From: Diogma glabrata
Taxonomy: Eukaryota > Arthropoda > Insecta > Diptera > Cylindrotomidae
Length of the DNA stretch: 64,000 nt
Assembly: GCA_963693315.1 (NCBI GenBank)
Contig: OY856188.1
Coordinates: forward strand, 189,121,604-189,185,603
Direction of reading: 5' to 3'
Below, one piece after another: positions 11,660-23,030 of the stretch. A program made the translations under genes and the position numbers. Numbering within the stretch: the first letter of the stretch is position 1; every line of letters starts with the position of its first letter. The notes under the pieces were generated by a model. The model was not told the DNA's origin. It saw only the letters and a list, made by a program, of their open reading frames with translations, and made no database searches.

Positions 11660-13703
11660 GTTTTTCAAAAAGTGTGTTTTTTAAATTTTTTTTATTTTTC
11701 TCTGTTCAGTATTAGCTACAATTAGATTCATAGTGCCACTCAACGCATTTAAATGAGTTTTCAAAAATTTGTCTATTTTTAAATTCTTTTCACTGTTGAA
11801 AATTAATTTTTTCACATCTTTAAAATATTCCTCGCTTATTGCGGAGCTTGCAGTAGAAATGCTATGTAGAACATTTACTTGGTTAAAAATTAAAGCTGGC
11901 ACTATACCAGACCACAAAACAAAGTTTTTGCAAAATGAAATAAGTCGGTTGGCAAAATCAGAATTGAAATAAGTATTTTTTACAGTACCACTTTTGTATA
12001 GTTGGCATTTAATTTTTAACTCTTGTAAAAACCTCTACCGGTCGAACAGAATTTGCTTTAATTTTGTTTTTTTTTTTTTTTATATTTCATTTTCTTCCTG
12101 CTCATCAATTGTGGAGATGTCTGCAAATAGATGGTTTTCTGGGAAGATTTGGCATCTTACACCTGTCTTCATTATGCTTAATAACCGTTTGCAAGATTTG
12201 TAGCATAAGTTGTTCGTAGTTTTAAGAATACGCAACTGTCAGAGCTGATGATAATATATCTTGAAAATCATTCAAACTTGAACTTTTTACAAGAAGAACA
12301 ACACATCTGACAAAAAAATCTTTTTGATGAAATGTGGTAAGACTTGGCCATTTACTAACAAATTTAATCAAATGAGCAATATCTATTCTCAGAATCGTTT
12401 TCATACTAATGAATGGCTGATCACTTTTAATGCGTTCAAAACACTCATCCACATATTTGTTCACTGACATTTCATTAAACGCTATACATGCTGCATTCAA
12501 TAATGCTAATGAATAGTCTGTTACTATCTGTTTTGGAGCGCTAACACCACAACGCCACTATTCTTTTATCCAATAGCCCAAAGTATTAGCATCGTGTTTT
12601 TCGGACACAAATTGAAATAGTGGTAGTGATTTATTTTTCTACGAAGCAATCGCTTGATAAAGAAATATGACACGTTTAGAGGAATCCATTGTTGACGCAG
12701 ATCGTATTAAACTGCCTGTGGCATCAATGCAAACACTTCCTATAGGATCTTCTTTTATAAATAAATTATAAAGATAAAGCTGTTCTGGTGACCAATACAT
12801 CACATAAAGCTTATCTGCCCCAATTTCTCTAATACTGCCAGAATATTTGTGGTTTGATTTTAGCATCATTAAAGCAAGTACTTCGTTTGAGCTTGGTTTT
12901 AAATCTAGATCCTTGTCGATGTTTTGTTGTTTTACTTTTCTCAAAACGTCTTTCGAGCAGATCTATGCTGGCTCCTGATCTTTAAAGTTCATACGTTGAT
13001 TAGCTTCATTACGACGCCACATATAAGTAGGTTGAGCCTTCAAATTATCACCAACTATTTTACGTTTTGTGCCACGATGTTGTCTTTTTCTTTTGTGTGC
13101 AACATTTTTTGTATCAAATGTTGATACATGAAATACATTTCCGTTGCTGGTTGGCTCTTTCACACTATAAATGTGTATATCTGTCCCACATTCAGTACAA
13201 GTACCTATAATGTTTAAAAAAATCTCTTCTGGTCTTCTATTGATTTTAGGAGACTGAAAAGAAAATGGACATGGAATTTTGAACTTGTCCCACAGTGCAT
13301 AATAAATTTTATCCGTTCAGCCAGGTTCCAATACTTCGTATTCTCTATCATCCTTATAGCGTTTTAAATGTAATCCAAATTTACCCCATTCTTGTAATGA
13401 TAGATGAATTGTGTCTTTTAGTTCTTGTAGCCCTGGTTTGTTGTCGTTTACTGACCAATTTGACGTGTCGTATGCTTTTCGTCTTCTTTTTTGTTTAACT
13501 ATTCCATGAATTCTGTGAGACACATCATTACGATTCTCAGTAATATAAATATAGATGTATTCTACAGTCATTTCTGGAAGTAATGCGCTCGCCTTTGTCC
13601 AAATGGGATGTTGGAAACTCAAGTATTGTTCATTTTCCATGAAATTTTCAAATTGCAAAGTTTCATAGATTTCATCAGGCGTATATTTTGGCTTACGTTG
13701 CAT
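11660..13703 (-). pseudogene. DDE-type transposase pseudogene, class uncertain (MULE-like suspected)
   Basis: Collinear minus-strand blocks cover 13703 to about 11680. Residues from 13703 form the N-terminal region ending EYEVLEPG before an in-frame TGA near 13318. Then come a CTECGTDIHIY zinc-like pair, YWSPEQLYLYN and SVCIDATGSLIR (candidate first Asp, 12780-12690). After an in-frame TAG near 12640 comes SLPLFQFVSEKHDANTLGYW, then a second TAG, then IVTDYSLALLNAAC (candidate second Asp). RIDIAHLIKFVSKW (about 12390) and SEEYFKDVKKLIF with KIDKFLKTHLNALSG (11850-11720) follow. The block order resembles a transposase family common in insect genomes that I cannot name with certainty. At least three nonsense codons plus frame changes make it dead. 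The plus-strand frames here are shadows. Confidence 0.65.
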
Positions 13704-14984
13704 AATTAAAGACGGTATATGGATCTACCGATCACTAGTAATATATATTTTTTAATCTGAAAACAACAAATATCATTATTTTACACATATTTTACTTGGA
13801 ACGTTGATTCAATAGCAAAATCTCCTCAAGACTGATGTTTTAAGAAAAATAATATAATAAAATAATATCTGACAAACATCAAAGTTAGTTTAATAAATAA
13901 TTAATCTGACAAAATTAGTTCATGGGTTGAGTGTTCTCGTAAGTAAAGTAACTAGATTCGAACGTCGATTCGATTTCAATTTTAAATTCTATCTTAACAA
14001 TACAATATAGCGCCTCAACCCAGCTTTCCAGCGATTAGATCACCAATGGAACAACAAAGCAGCTGATTATCCTTCCCGATAAAAAGTTTTCAAAAGATAA
14101 AGAATAAACGATCCAACCCACAAATAACCTGTTGTTTCAAAATTGAAGATCTTAGAACTCATTTGGACAGAAACATCAATATCTACATTCACAACACGAA
14201 ACCGACGGAACCTCAATACCAACACTTACGACCATCACTCAAGTAAACGGATCTTCAGCATTAACAGCCACCACACCAAATAAGGGAATTCTTAGGTTTT
14301 TAGTTTCAAATACCATAGATTCATATTTATAAACAAAACTTTTATTCAAGCTTTGGACAACGGAAAGGCTCGTTCTGGCATTTTGCTGTTAATTGAATAA
14401 AATTTTCTCTTGGATGAAACTACATACGAAGACCGCATATATCTTGAAACTTACTTAAACAAGTTAGCGCTTAAATTAATACACTGAAAACGAAACATAA
14501 CGAAAATGATTTCCTTCGTGAACAGTTACGGATAACGAGATACAAGTGTTTCGCAACCTCATCATATAGAAACTGATCGGAAAAACCTTAATAGAAATTC
14601 GGAACAAAATTATAAATTCTCTTCCAGAACTATACCTTTTTATGATAATATTTTTATACAGCACAACCAACAGTAGATATTTCTCCTGCTTAGCTATGTT
14701 AGAAAATTTTAGAGGTAAATCACAAACTCTGGGCATACCAATAAGAAAGAGTATTCGATTCATGAACAATTCCATGGCAGAAGATTTAACTGATATGATA
14801 CATAGTTCACATTACAGGAATCTCGGCGAGGTACTTAATCTAAAAACTCCAAAAAACCTACTCATTCCTTTCGCCTTACAATTATGGACAAAGAGAAGAA
14901 ACAAATCATGCCTCTTACACTCAATACAACATGCCAAATCCCATAAACTAAGGTCTGGCTCAACGACTAAGAGTCAACGCCTCA
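13704..14984. other. Unassigned stretch with weak coding-like frames
   Basis: Base composition is less T-rich than in the surroundings from 14000 to 15000, and a 121-codon plus-strand frame spans 14642-15007. Neither it nor the overlapping minus frame (14476-14775) shows a domain I recognise, and upstream frames are interrupted by many stops. It may be a decayed element that truncated the transposase copy beginning at 14985. I make no functional call. Confidence 0.35.
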
Positions 14985-16090
14985 GCTTCAAAACGCATGC
15001 ACCATAGTGGTTTTAAGGTACCATTACATCGTATCGAACTGGGGTAATGAATTAAGAAATGATATTTTGGTTTAAGGGAACCGAATAATCTTAAGTACTG
15101 CGAAGTATGTTCATATATTATTTTTTCCAGGTGTTGAATATCAGTTTCACTAAATAAAGCTTTCAAAATTATATCTACAAGCTTTACCAAAGTAATTAAA
15201 AACTTTCCCACTTGGTTGTTTTGGGGGATCATATCCATAATCATTAATGGCAAAAAATGAATGAAAGTCATCATCTCGCGTGCCGTCATTTTTATGGTAT
15301 TATTTTTTAAATGGGCTAAGGTGATTTCTTGTGATATGTTGCCTATTTCAGTGGGACCGTAATATAATTAAACATTTGCTTTCTATAGTTTAATATATCA
15401 ATTGTAAAAAACTTTTTTTCATTTATTTTTATTTTTTATTTATTATTATTTATTTATTTAGATTTCTCCATATTACAACTATTTACAAAAGTTATTCTTT
15501 ATCTATACATTTTTATACAATTTTTATATCACATTTTCTTTTATGAATTTTCTTAATAAATTTTTAAAACAATTTAATGTATTTGATAATATTTTACAGA
15601 CATCATATTTCGCGACTCCCTCAAAGACATGTTGCATAATATCAAACACAATATTGTCACAAACATGAAAAATATTTAACGTGTTAAAATCACAGGGTTC
15701 CACTACACCAGTTTGCGATAAATCATTTATCAAAATGTCATTTTGATAGTTTTCATAATTACGGAAGAATGATGGATATTCAACTACATCAGTGTGTAAG
15801 GAATCTCTATGTCTTTTACATCTTCTACAATAGTAGTTAGAGGTAAATGAGCTGGTAAAGCCCAAAATTTTGTTAAAGCCTAAATTATCTCCAGTAATTG
15901 CTGCTAGCACAAAATACACTTTGGTGTTATTTTTATCTTTACACATTTCTATACCATTTGTTTCCAAATTTTTCATTTGTCGTACAAGATGTACCAAAGC
16001 AACATCGTTACCACAACTATCAACATCGGTTCTTTTAAAAAGAGCAGCTAAAAGTATATTGTTCAATCTTGATTTTTCGTGATCCGGAAT
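14985..16090 (-). pseudogene. EnSpm-like transposase, old copy, C-terminal half
   Basis: From 16090 downward the minus strand reads IPDHEKSRLNNILLAALFKR, then LAAITGDNLGFNKILGF, YYCRRCKRHRD and FDIMQHVFEGVAKYD. These are collinear with the transposase at 20783-23030. After about 15545 an AT-rich insertion of roughly 110 bp and frameshifts intervene. Homology resumes with LNYRKQMFNY (near 15380), MTAREMMTFIHFLPLM (15289) and LKPKYHFLIHYPSS, and ends at MRFEAEALTLSR (about 14990), where the family would continue for about 150 more residues. The N-terminal half lies beyond the LINE at 30332-31344. Multiple frame breaks make this the oldest layer of the nest. Confidence 0.85.
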
Positions 16091-16483
16091 TATTATTATT
16101 ATTATTATTTATTATTATTATTTATTTCTTTATTTCATTACAATTTTATATTTAATATAGATTTAAATTTAAATACATATGAAAATAAAGAGGCTCCTTT
16201 AGAAAATAATTTCTGTAGTGGAGCATGTTACGTTTACATTTTAAACGATAATGCTTAAACAAATATGTGTTCAAAATAATATTAAAAAATACAAAATAAT
16301 TCCACAATATCCTAGATAACATTTACAATTTACGAGCTCAGCATTTATTTTCCATATTAAAACAAATGAATCTAGGTGCATATAAACGAATCAACAGATT
16401 GAAAATGGTAAAATTAGTGATTAAATTTGACTAAATTCAGAAAACAAAAAACAAAAGGTATTAAAAAAATTCCTCTATATTAT
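16091..16483 (-). other. LINE 3' UTR and TAA-repeat tail
   Basis: Downstream of the ORF2 stop lie about 345 bp of non-coding 3' UTR and then a TTATTA-type simple repeat on the plus strand (16091-16138). This is a TAA-type tail on the element strand. Such microsatellite tails replace poly-A in several LINE groups. Confidence 0.75.
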
Positions 16484-17824
16484 TCAAGCCAAGAACCCAC
16501 GTTCGAGTTTTCCGTGCAAATTTTTGTTTCTGCCCAATAGCGAGTGATTTAATGTTTCTTGGTAGCTTATGAAAAAAATATGGAGCCATATAAAGATAAA
16601 ATCTTCTAAATCTTTCAGTGTTGCGAATCGAATCATAGTAAAGACGTTTGGACTTCTTGTATTGTATACATGTGTTATGCGACTATGAAAACTGTTACTA
16701 CGAATGAAAAACATTTTCAGAACCTTGTAGACATATAGATATCTTAGAGGAAGTAAATTTAGTTGACGAAACAGACGAAGTGTTGGTGTCTTTCTAGGAC
16801 AACGATAAATTAGCTTCATAATTCTTTTCTGTGCTATGAACAGAGGTTCAATGTTGGCGAAGTAAGTACCGCCCCAACAGCATATTCCATACATTATTAT
16901 CGATTCAATTAAGGCATGATACATTTTCCTTGGAATACTGCTTGGACAACATTTTCTCAAACTGTAAAAGTTGTAAATGGTCCAGATAACATTCTTCCTG
17001 ATATTGCGGAGATGGCACTTCCAGTTAAGTTGAGAATCAACTATTAAACCCAGATATTTGAATTCGTTAACGACCGTAAGCGTAAAACACTGTGGCGAGC
17101 ATGGGATTCTGTTGCAGGGATACACATGATAGGTTAAAGCATTGTGAGGAGTGGATGTATTTGGGCGACCAAAATACATTGCTCTCGATTTATCACTTAT
17201 CATAAGACGATTATAATAAAACCATTTACTGAGGCTGATTAAATCAGTTTTAATAACTGATATGTTATTCAAATCACAATCATCCGCTTCAAAACTTAAT
17301 GCCAAATCATCAGCAAAAGCGGTGGCATGTCCTAATAAATCAATTTCAAAGATAGAATTTATGTATATCAAAAACAATAGAGGCCCTAAAACCGAGCCCT
17401 GTGGAACCCCACAGTTTATGTGACCCCGACTGCTCACAATATTATCGATTTGAACTACCTGCTGACGATTTAGGATATAACTTGAAAACCAGTCAAGAAG
17501 CTTTCCTCGAATGCCGATATTGTAGAGTTTTAATATTAAAATTTCATGATCTACTGTATCAAAAGCCTTAGTAATGTCAATAAATAAGGCCATTGCTTTT
17601 GATGAGCTATCAACGGTAGAGTAGATCTGACTTAAGAAGTTTAAAAGAGCCTCTTCACCAGATTTTCCAGCAGAGAAACCATATTGATTACTATGGAGAA
17701 ATTTGATCTTATCAAGATAACTTAATAGCCGACTTTTAATTAATTTCTCAAAAATTTTTGATAGAGTACTTAGAAGAGAAATTGGTCGGTAATTGTTCAA
17801 AATCAGCTCGTTACCCTTCTTAAG
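16484..17824 (-). pseudogene. LINE ORF2, second half: reverse transcriptase
   Basis: From 17824 the minus frame runs LKKGNELILNNYRPISLL, QYGFSAGKSGEEA, LFIDITKAFDTVDHE (motif A Asp), GVPQGSVLGPLLFLIYIN (motif B), ATAFADDLALSF (motif C, FADD) and FKYLGLIVDS. It ends at 16484 with a thumb and C-terminal tail. All catalytic Asp residues are present and the frame is open, so the loss of function comes from the transposon insertion, not from decay. The codons upstream of 17824 in the same open frame (to 17959) are transposon sequence. Confidence 0.9.
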
Positions 17825-17826
17825 TA

Positions 17827-18060
17827 CACTGAAAAAAAAGGAGGCTTGTAAAACTAACATTTTTCCAATGTTAATTGGCAAAATGTTAATTTTTAGGCAT
17901 GAAATTAAAATAACATTTTCTTTAACAAAATTATAAAAATTTTTAGCATATTTGTGCATAAAATGTTACTTTTTTAAGCATTTCAAACTTTTAACAAATA
18001 AATTGTTAATTTAATATTGAAATTTTAATGTTGATCGTCCATGTCATTACTACCTTTTCT
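17827..18060 (+). repeat. Left terminus and subterminal repeats
   Basis: CACTG at the tip is followed by at least six AACATT/AATGTT words in both orientations (for example AACATTTTTCC, CCAATGTTAATT, AAAATGTTAATTT, AAAATGTTACTT, TTAATGTTGATC). In CACTA elements such arrays bind the element's own accessory or transposase protein. Confidence 0.8.
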
Positions 18061-18537
18061 ATTTAAAAAAAAATTTGTCGAATTTTGAACATGATGTATC
18101 CTGTGTACGAAATAACAGTAGACTAAATTAACCCAAAACTGCCTGCTATTTTGAAAATATATTATTAATATTCGCAAGTCTTATTTTTTTAAATATAAAA
18201 ATATACGGATTTTGTATAATTATTTATTAAATGGTATACGTTTTTACGGATTTGTTTTACTTTTTCCAAAAAATTGATAATAGCTGGAAATTGAAATATT
18301 TATGTTCGTAGTGGGTTAAGTAATTAACATTGTAAAGGTTAAATTTATGCTGAAAAATGTTAAAAAATGTTCAAACAAAATCACATGATAGCAAATGAAT
18401 CCTCAGATTGTGTAGAGTGTTTGAACAATTAACATGCGTTATAATTCTTTTTAAAAACAAATAATTTTGTGTATTTAAGTAGTTTATATAGTGTTTCATG
18501 TGCGTATAAGTGCTCAATTTCTAAAATATAGGTGAAA

Positions 18538-20741
18538 ATGGCAGAAAATGGTTTTGTGAATGCCATTAGAGTGTTGGATAATGAGTACAGTTATGAAGAT
18601 GTATATTACGAGCCAAGGAACGATGCGGCTATTACATCAAATGTGGCTTTTTCTACACAAACAACCACGGAGGGAGTGGTTTTAAATTTAGATACTTTTC
18701 ATGAATCAAATGAAACTACTGTAAGCGTTTCACATGACCAATTCGCTCTTTATGATTTGATTAAATCTTGGAAATTTGATGATGAAGTATATAATACTTT
18801 ACAAGGTAAGCAAAATTATATTTATCGGGTATTTATCGCTCATAAATTAAACGTTTTAATTAACAGTAAAGTTGTATTGTATAGAGTTGTTTAATGTGCT
18901 ATTGGTTAATTTTCAGAACACAAAGTTACATACGAGAAACTGCGCTATTTAAATAAAGAAGATCTATGTGACCTGTTTCCTCATGTGGGGATTAGAATTG
19001 AATTTAGGGAGAAGTTATTCGCTTGGAAAAGCAAAATAGTACTATTTTTTTGATTGCAAAATTTTCTTTATTCTATTTTTTTATAAATTTTTTTAATTTA
19101 GGATTCTGAATTAGATACCATTTCCGTTGATTCTAAAACTTCAAATTGGATGAGTTCTTATAATAAGTCTTGTACTTACAGTCGAAATAAAGCTCATGAA
19201 CATCATAAGGTGATCGAAAACACTATCTTTAATTTTTTTATATTAATAAGGTTTATTTCAGCATGTCAGGGATATATTAACAAGTAACAAAGATGGGCAA
19301 TCGATTTTAAATTTTTACAAGAAAAATTCCAGTTTAACAGAAACTTACCGCAAGGAACTTGTGAATCTTATTATAAAAGAATATTATGATTCAGAAATGA
19401 ACTTTACTTTTATCCCTGCACCGAATGAAATGATAAAAATTGTTGAACAGATCCTAGAAGTATTCCCCACTGAAGATAAGGTAATTGGATTATTTAATGA
19501 TTTTTTTTATTTTTATGTCCTCATTTTCGTGTGCAGTTAAATAATTTTATACTTCTAATAGGATATATATTATATTCCACAAAAAGAAGCTAATAGTCCT
19601 AATCCCAAAGGAAAACTTATTAATAGATTCAGAAATATAAAGCGAAATGAAAATGGACAATCTAGTGGACCGATAAAAAAGATTTGCCGTCCATCAACAT
19701 CATTTGATAACGTCGACAGCAAATTTAATAACACACCATCAGAAATAGAGAATTTTGTACATAGTATAGAGGTAGCTTCTATTCAGCGAGAAATGAAACT
19801 GACGAAAGCTTTTAATTCAAGCAAAGCTTTAGACGATTGGGACAAAACCTTTTCTGCTAGGCAACTTTTCATCAAAAATCCAATCAACACAGTTGAAAGA
19901 GTCTTTGAAGAATGGTCATATCTTATTTCGGCAGATAGTTCAAATTTTGTATGTAAATGTTTTATCGATTTCATAATAACTTAAAAATTTCATACAAAAT
20001 TTTTTGTTCCTTTCAGATTGATTTTGATTTTCAGAAAATGTTTCCTGGAAAGAAACTTAATCTTTTTGATAAATGGGAAGAGTTTTTATCAAAAATTCTT
20101 TCATATTACGATAAAGGCACAATCAAGGATAAATCTTGTATTGAAATCTATGAGAAAATGAAGCAAAATGATGTTAACAACGGTAAATATTACCTTTAGT
20201 TGAAATTCAAAATATAAAAAAACATTTTTTCACAGATTCTAAGGAATACATTCTAGCAAGATTGCTTCATTCCATTTTAAAACCAGTTTCAAGAGTTTCA
20301 ATAAAAACTCAAAATGATGCAAATTTAAGTTCAGCATCAAAATCGAGAAAGAACTTTTACCACCCTTCAATCAAAGATGGCCAAGAATCGTTTGCCGTTC
20401 ATTTACGAACAATAAACGATCTCGAGAGGGTTCGGGATGATTTAATGGATAAATGTTTATCAAAAAATTTGCGTATGCAACCATATATTATAGTAGTTGG
20501 AACCGATGAATTTTCATTGGAAGAATTTTATATTAACATTGATACAACAACTTTAAAATTTAGAAGCTTTGTTCATGCTTTAGATACATGCTTCAAATCA
20601 TTTTTTGTTCTAAATTTACAATATCCGATAGAAAGTGAACTAGTTTGGCTATTTATACAAAAATATTTTTATGAAATATCTCTGAGCAGTGACAAAAAAA
20701 GTCCAGCTCTTTCTGGACTAATTAAGAATTTAAAAAGTTAA
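18538..20741 (+). CDS. SAM-domain accessory protein of the CACTG element, 591 aa, seven exons
   Basis: Exons 18538-18805, 18917-19038, 19102-19209, 19262-19480, 19562-19948, 20017-20182 and 20236-20741 are all joined at GT-AG sites. Together they give 1776 nt, i.e. 591 codons plus TAA, with no break. ATG 18538 is the first ATG in frame. Residues about 71-129 form a SAM domain (LIKSWKFDDEVYNTL, then YLNKEDLCDLFPHVGIRIEF), a fold that mediates protein-protein and sometimes RNA contacts. The rest has no catalytic motif that I recognise; it ends KSFFVLNLQYPIESELVW..IQKYFYEISL. Introns are 51-111 bp. It lies 41 bp upstream of the transposase acceptor site on the same strand, so the two are probably co-expressed. 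By analogy with TnpA of En/Spm it could bind the subterminal repeats, but that is inference. The intact seven-exon frame suggests recent selection or youth. Confidence 0.88.
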
Positions 20742-20782
20742 AATTATGCTATAATGTTTTAGATGTAAAATTTTTTTTGTAG

Positions 20783-23030
20783 ATTTAGCCAAACTGTGTT
20801 CTCATTTTAAATTATTTCATGGATATAAGTTAAATAGTATGTACAGATGTGTTCAAAATCAGTGTTTGCAATCATTTTCAAATTTATCTTCTTTTAAAAA
20901 GCACATTAAGTGTAAACATCTTAACCATTTTGGTGGTACAAATAACTTTAAACAAACTCCTAGACAAAATATGACAAATTTTGAGGTTTTAGAATCAAAC
21001 TCTATGAATCTAAATAAGTCAAATAGTGATGGTATTGAAAATTCACTAAATAATAGCTCTAATATTGTAAAAGTGTCTAGCACAAACATATTAAACTTTA
21101 GTAATAAGCTTCACAAAAATAGTAATTTCAATAGAAAAGACATTCAAACCATACAACAGGATATTCAAGATTTAATATTAGCACCTCTGATTCTCAATTT
21201 AAAACAGCTTATATCGGAGTCCGCTGAAAATTATACTCAAATTGAGAAACTACTAAAAGTTTATTCAGACGCATTTCAAGATATTAATAGCGACTACAAG
21301 TATTTAAACTGCTTGTTAACAAACGAATTTTTCGTATATCCTAAAAAGTTCAACATAAATAATGAGATTACTGAAGTTATACTCCAAGGAAAGCCTACTT
21401 TGGATTCAAGTAATGTTAACGGTTGTATTATGCCTATTTCATTTCAAATAAAAAAGTTTTTTGAGCTACCAGATATTTTAAGAGTTACTTTACAAAACAC
21501 AATTATTCATTTGAAAAACAATGATAATATTACACATTACGTAAACGGCAGTGTTTTTAAAGAACAAATTAAAATGTTTCCCAATAAAATAGTTATTCCA
21601 TTAAACTTATATATTGACGATTTTGAGATTAACAACCCTTTAGGAAGTCACGCTTCAGAAGATAAAATTACCGGTATATACTATTCTTTTCCTAGTTTAC
21701 CACAACACATTTTATCTAATCTTAATTATATATTTGTAGCCGCATTTTTTAAATCCAAAGATAGGACTACATACGGCAACGATGTAGTTTTACAGACACT
21801 TGTTAAAGAGCTTACATCTTTAGCTGAAACTGGATTAGAAATTTTAGTAGATGATAAAAAGTTCCAAGTACATTTTGTATTAGGTCTTGTACTAGGGGAT
21901 AATGCGGGCTTAAATGACATTTTGGGGTTTGTTCGAAGTTTTAATTCATTTTATTATTGTCGTGCGTGTAAAAGAAGTAAATTTGAAATGCACAATGATT
22001 TTACAGAAGTTTCAGAATCTCTAAGAGACATAGAAAACTATAAAAATGATGTGATTAAAAGTGATTTTCAAAATACTGGTGTTAGAAGTGAATGCATGTT
22101 TAACAATATACCCACTTTTCATGTGACTAATAATTATTCATTTGATATAATGCATGATATTTTTGAAGGCATTTGTAGATACGACCTTTGTAAAATATTA
22201 CTAGAACTAATTTTAAAGTATAAATATTTTACATTGGACATATTTAATTACCGAAAGCAAATGTTTCATTATCAAGAAACTGAAATTGGTAACAGATCAT
22301 TACCAATTTTAATTAATCAATTGAAAAACAATAGCCTTAAAATATCTGCTAGAGAAATGTGGTCTCTAATACATTTTATGCCATTGTTAGTAGGTGATCT
22401 TGTCCCTGAAACAAACAAAGTGTGGTTATTCCTTATAGATCTAGTTAAATTAATTGATATCGTATTGAAATCGTCTTTTTCTGATATAGAAATATAGATT
22501 GAATGAATTAGTAGAAATTATTGAAAAACATAACAAATCATACTTTTTTATTTTTAAGGAAAATTTGAAACCTAAATATCATTTCTTACTTCATTATAGA
22601 ACAGCTATTCAAAAATGCGGTCCTTTGAAATATACTTCCTCGCTTAGATATGAAGCTAAACATTTAGAATTTAAAAAGTATGCTAGAGTTACGACTTCAA
22701 GAAAAAATATAGCATATACATTAAGTATTAAAGCTGGTTTAAAATTTGCATATTTTATTTCTTCATACTCAAATGACATAAATGAACATTTAAAGATTGA
22801 GTCTGGACAGTTGACAAATCTTAGCTTAAAGGACTATTTCAAAGATTTAAATGATGTTAACTTTATTGATATAGACATAAATAATTGCTGTGTATGTTCT
22901 AGAATTTCTTATAAAGGAACTTTATATAAAAACGGATATTTTTTGACCGTTCAAACTAACGAAAATGTTACGCTTTTTGAAATAGTCGATATGTTGATAA
23001 CGAATTCAAAGAAAGTTATAATAGTATGTT
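20783..23030 (+). pseudogene. Zinc-finger DDE transposase of the CACTG element (one frameshift)
   Basis: An acceptor (TTTTTTTTGTAG) precedes 20783, and the frame reads LAKLCSHFKLFHGY, then a C2H2 finger (C-x4-C-x12-H-x4-H) at residues 4-27 counted from ATG 20839. Candidate catalytic order: DDF at 260-262 (IYIDDFEINNPLGSH), LGDNAGLND with Asp354, CRAC at 374-377, and MHDIFEG with Glu443. The D-D-CxxC-E order suits CACTA-type transposases. The frame stops at 22497, and one nucleotide shift later continues LNELVEIIEKHNKSYF, LKPKYHFLLHYRTA and RYEAKHLEFKKYARV to about 23030. The foldback element interrupts it there; a probable last exon is 25514-25578. The first exon, with the first two cysteines of the upstream finger, is not located. 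Apart from the frameshift and the insertion it is well preserved at about 750 aa. Confidence 0.85.

Noticed and set aside
14642..15007. 121-codon plus-strand frame as a gene
   Set aside because: No recognisable domain, upstream frame full of stops, and its end overlaps the transposase remnant on the other strand. Kept only as unassigned.
18538..20741. SAM-domain gene as a host regulatory gene
   Set aside because: It lies wholly between the CACTG ends, beside the transposase, and its presence inside a LINE frame shows it arrived with the transposon.
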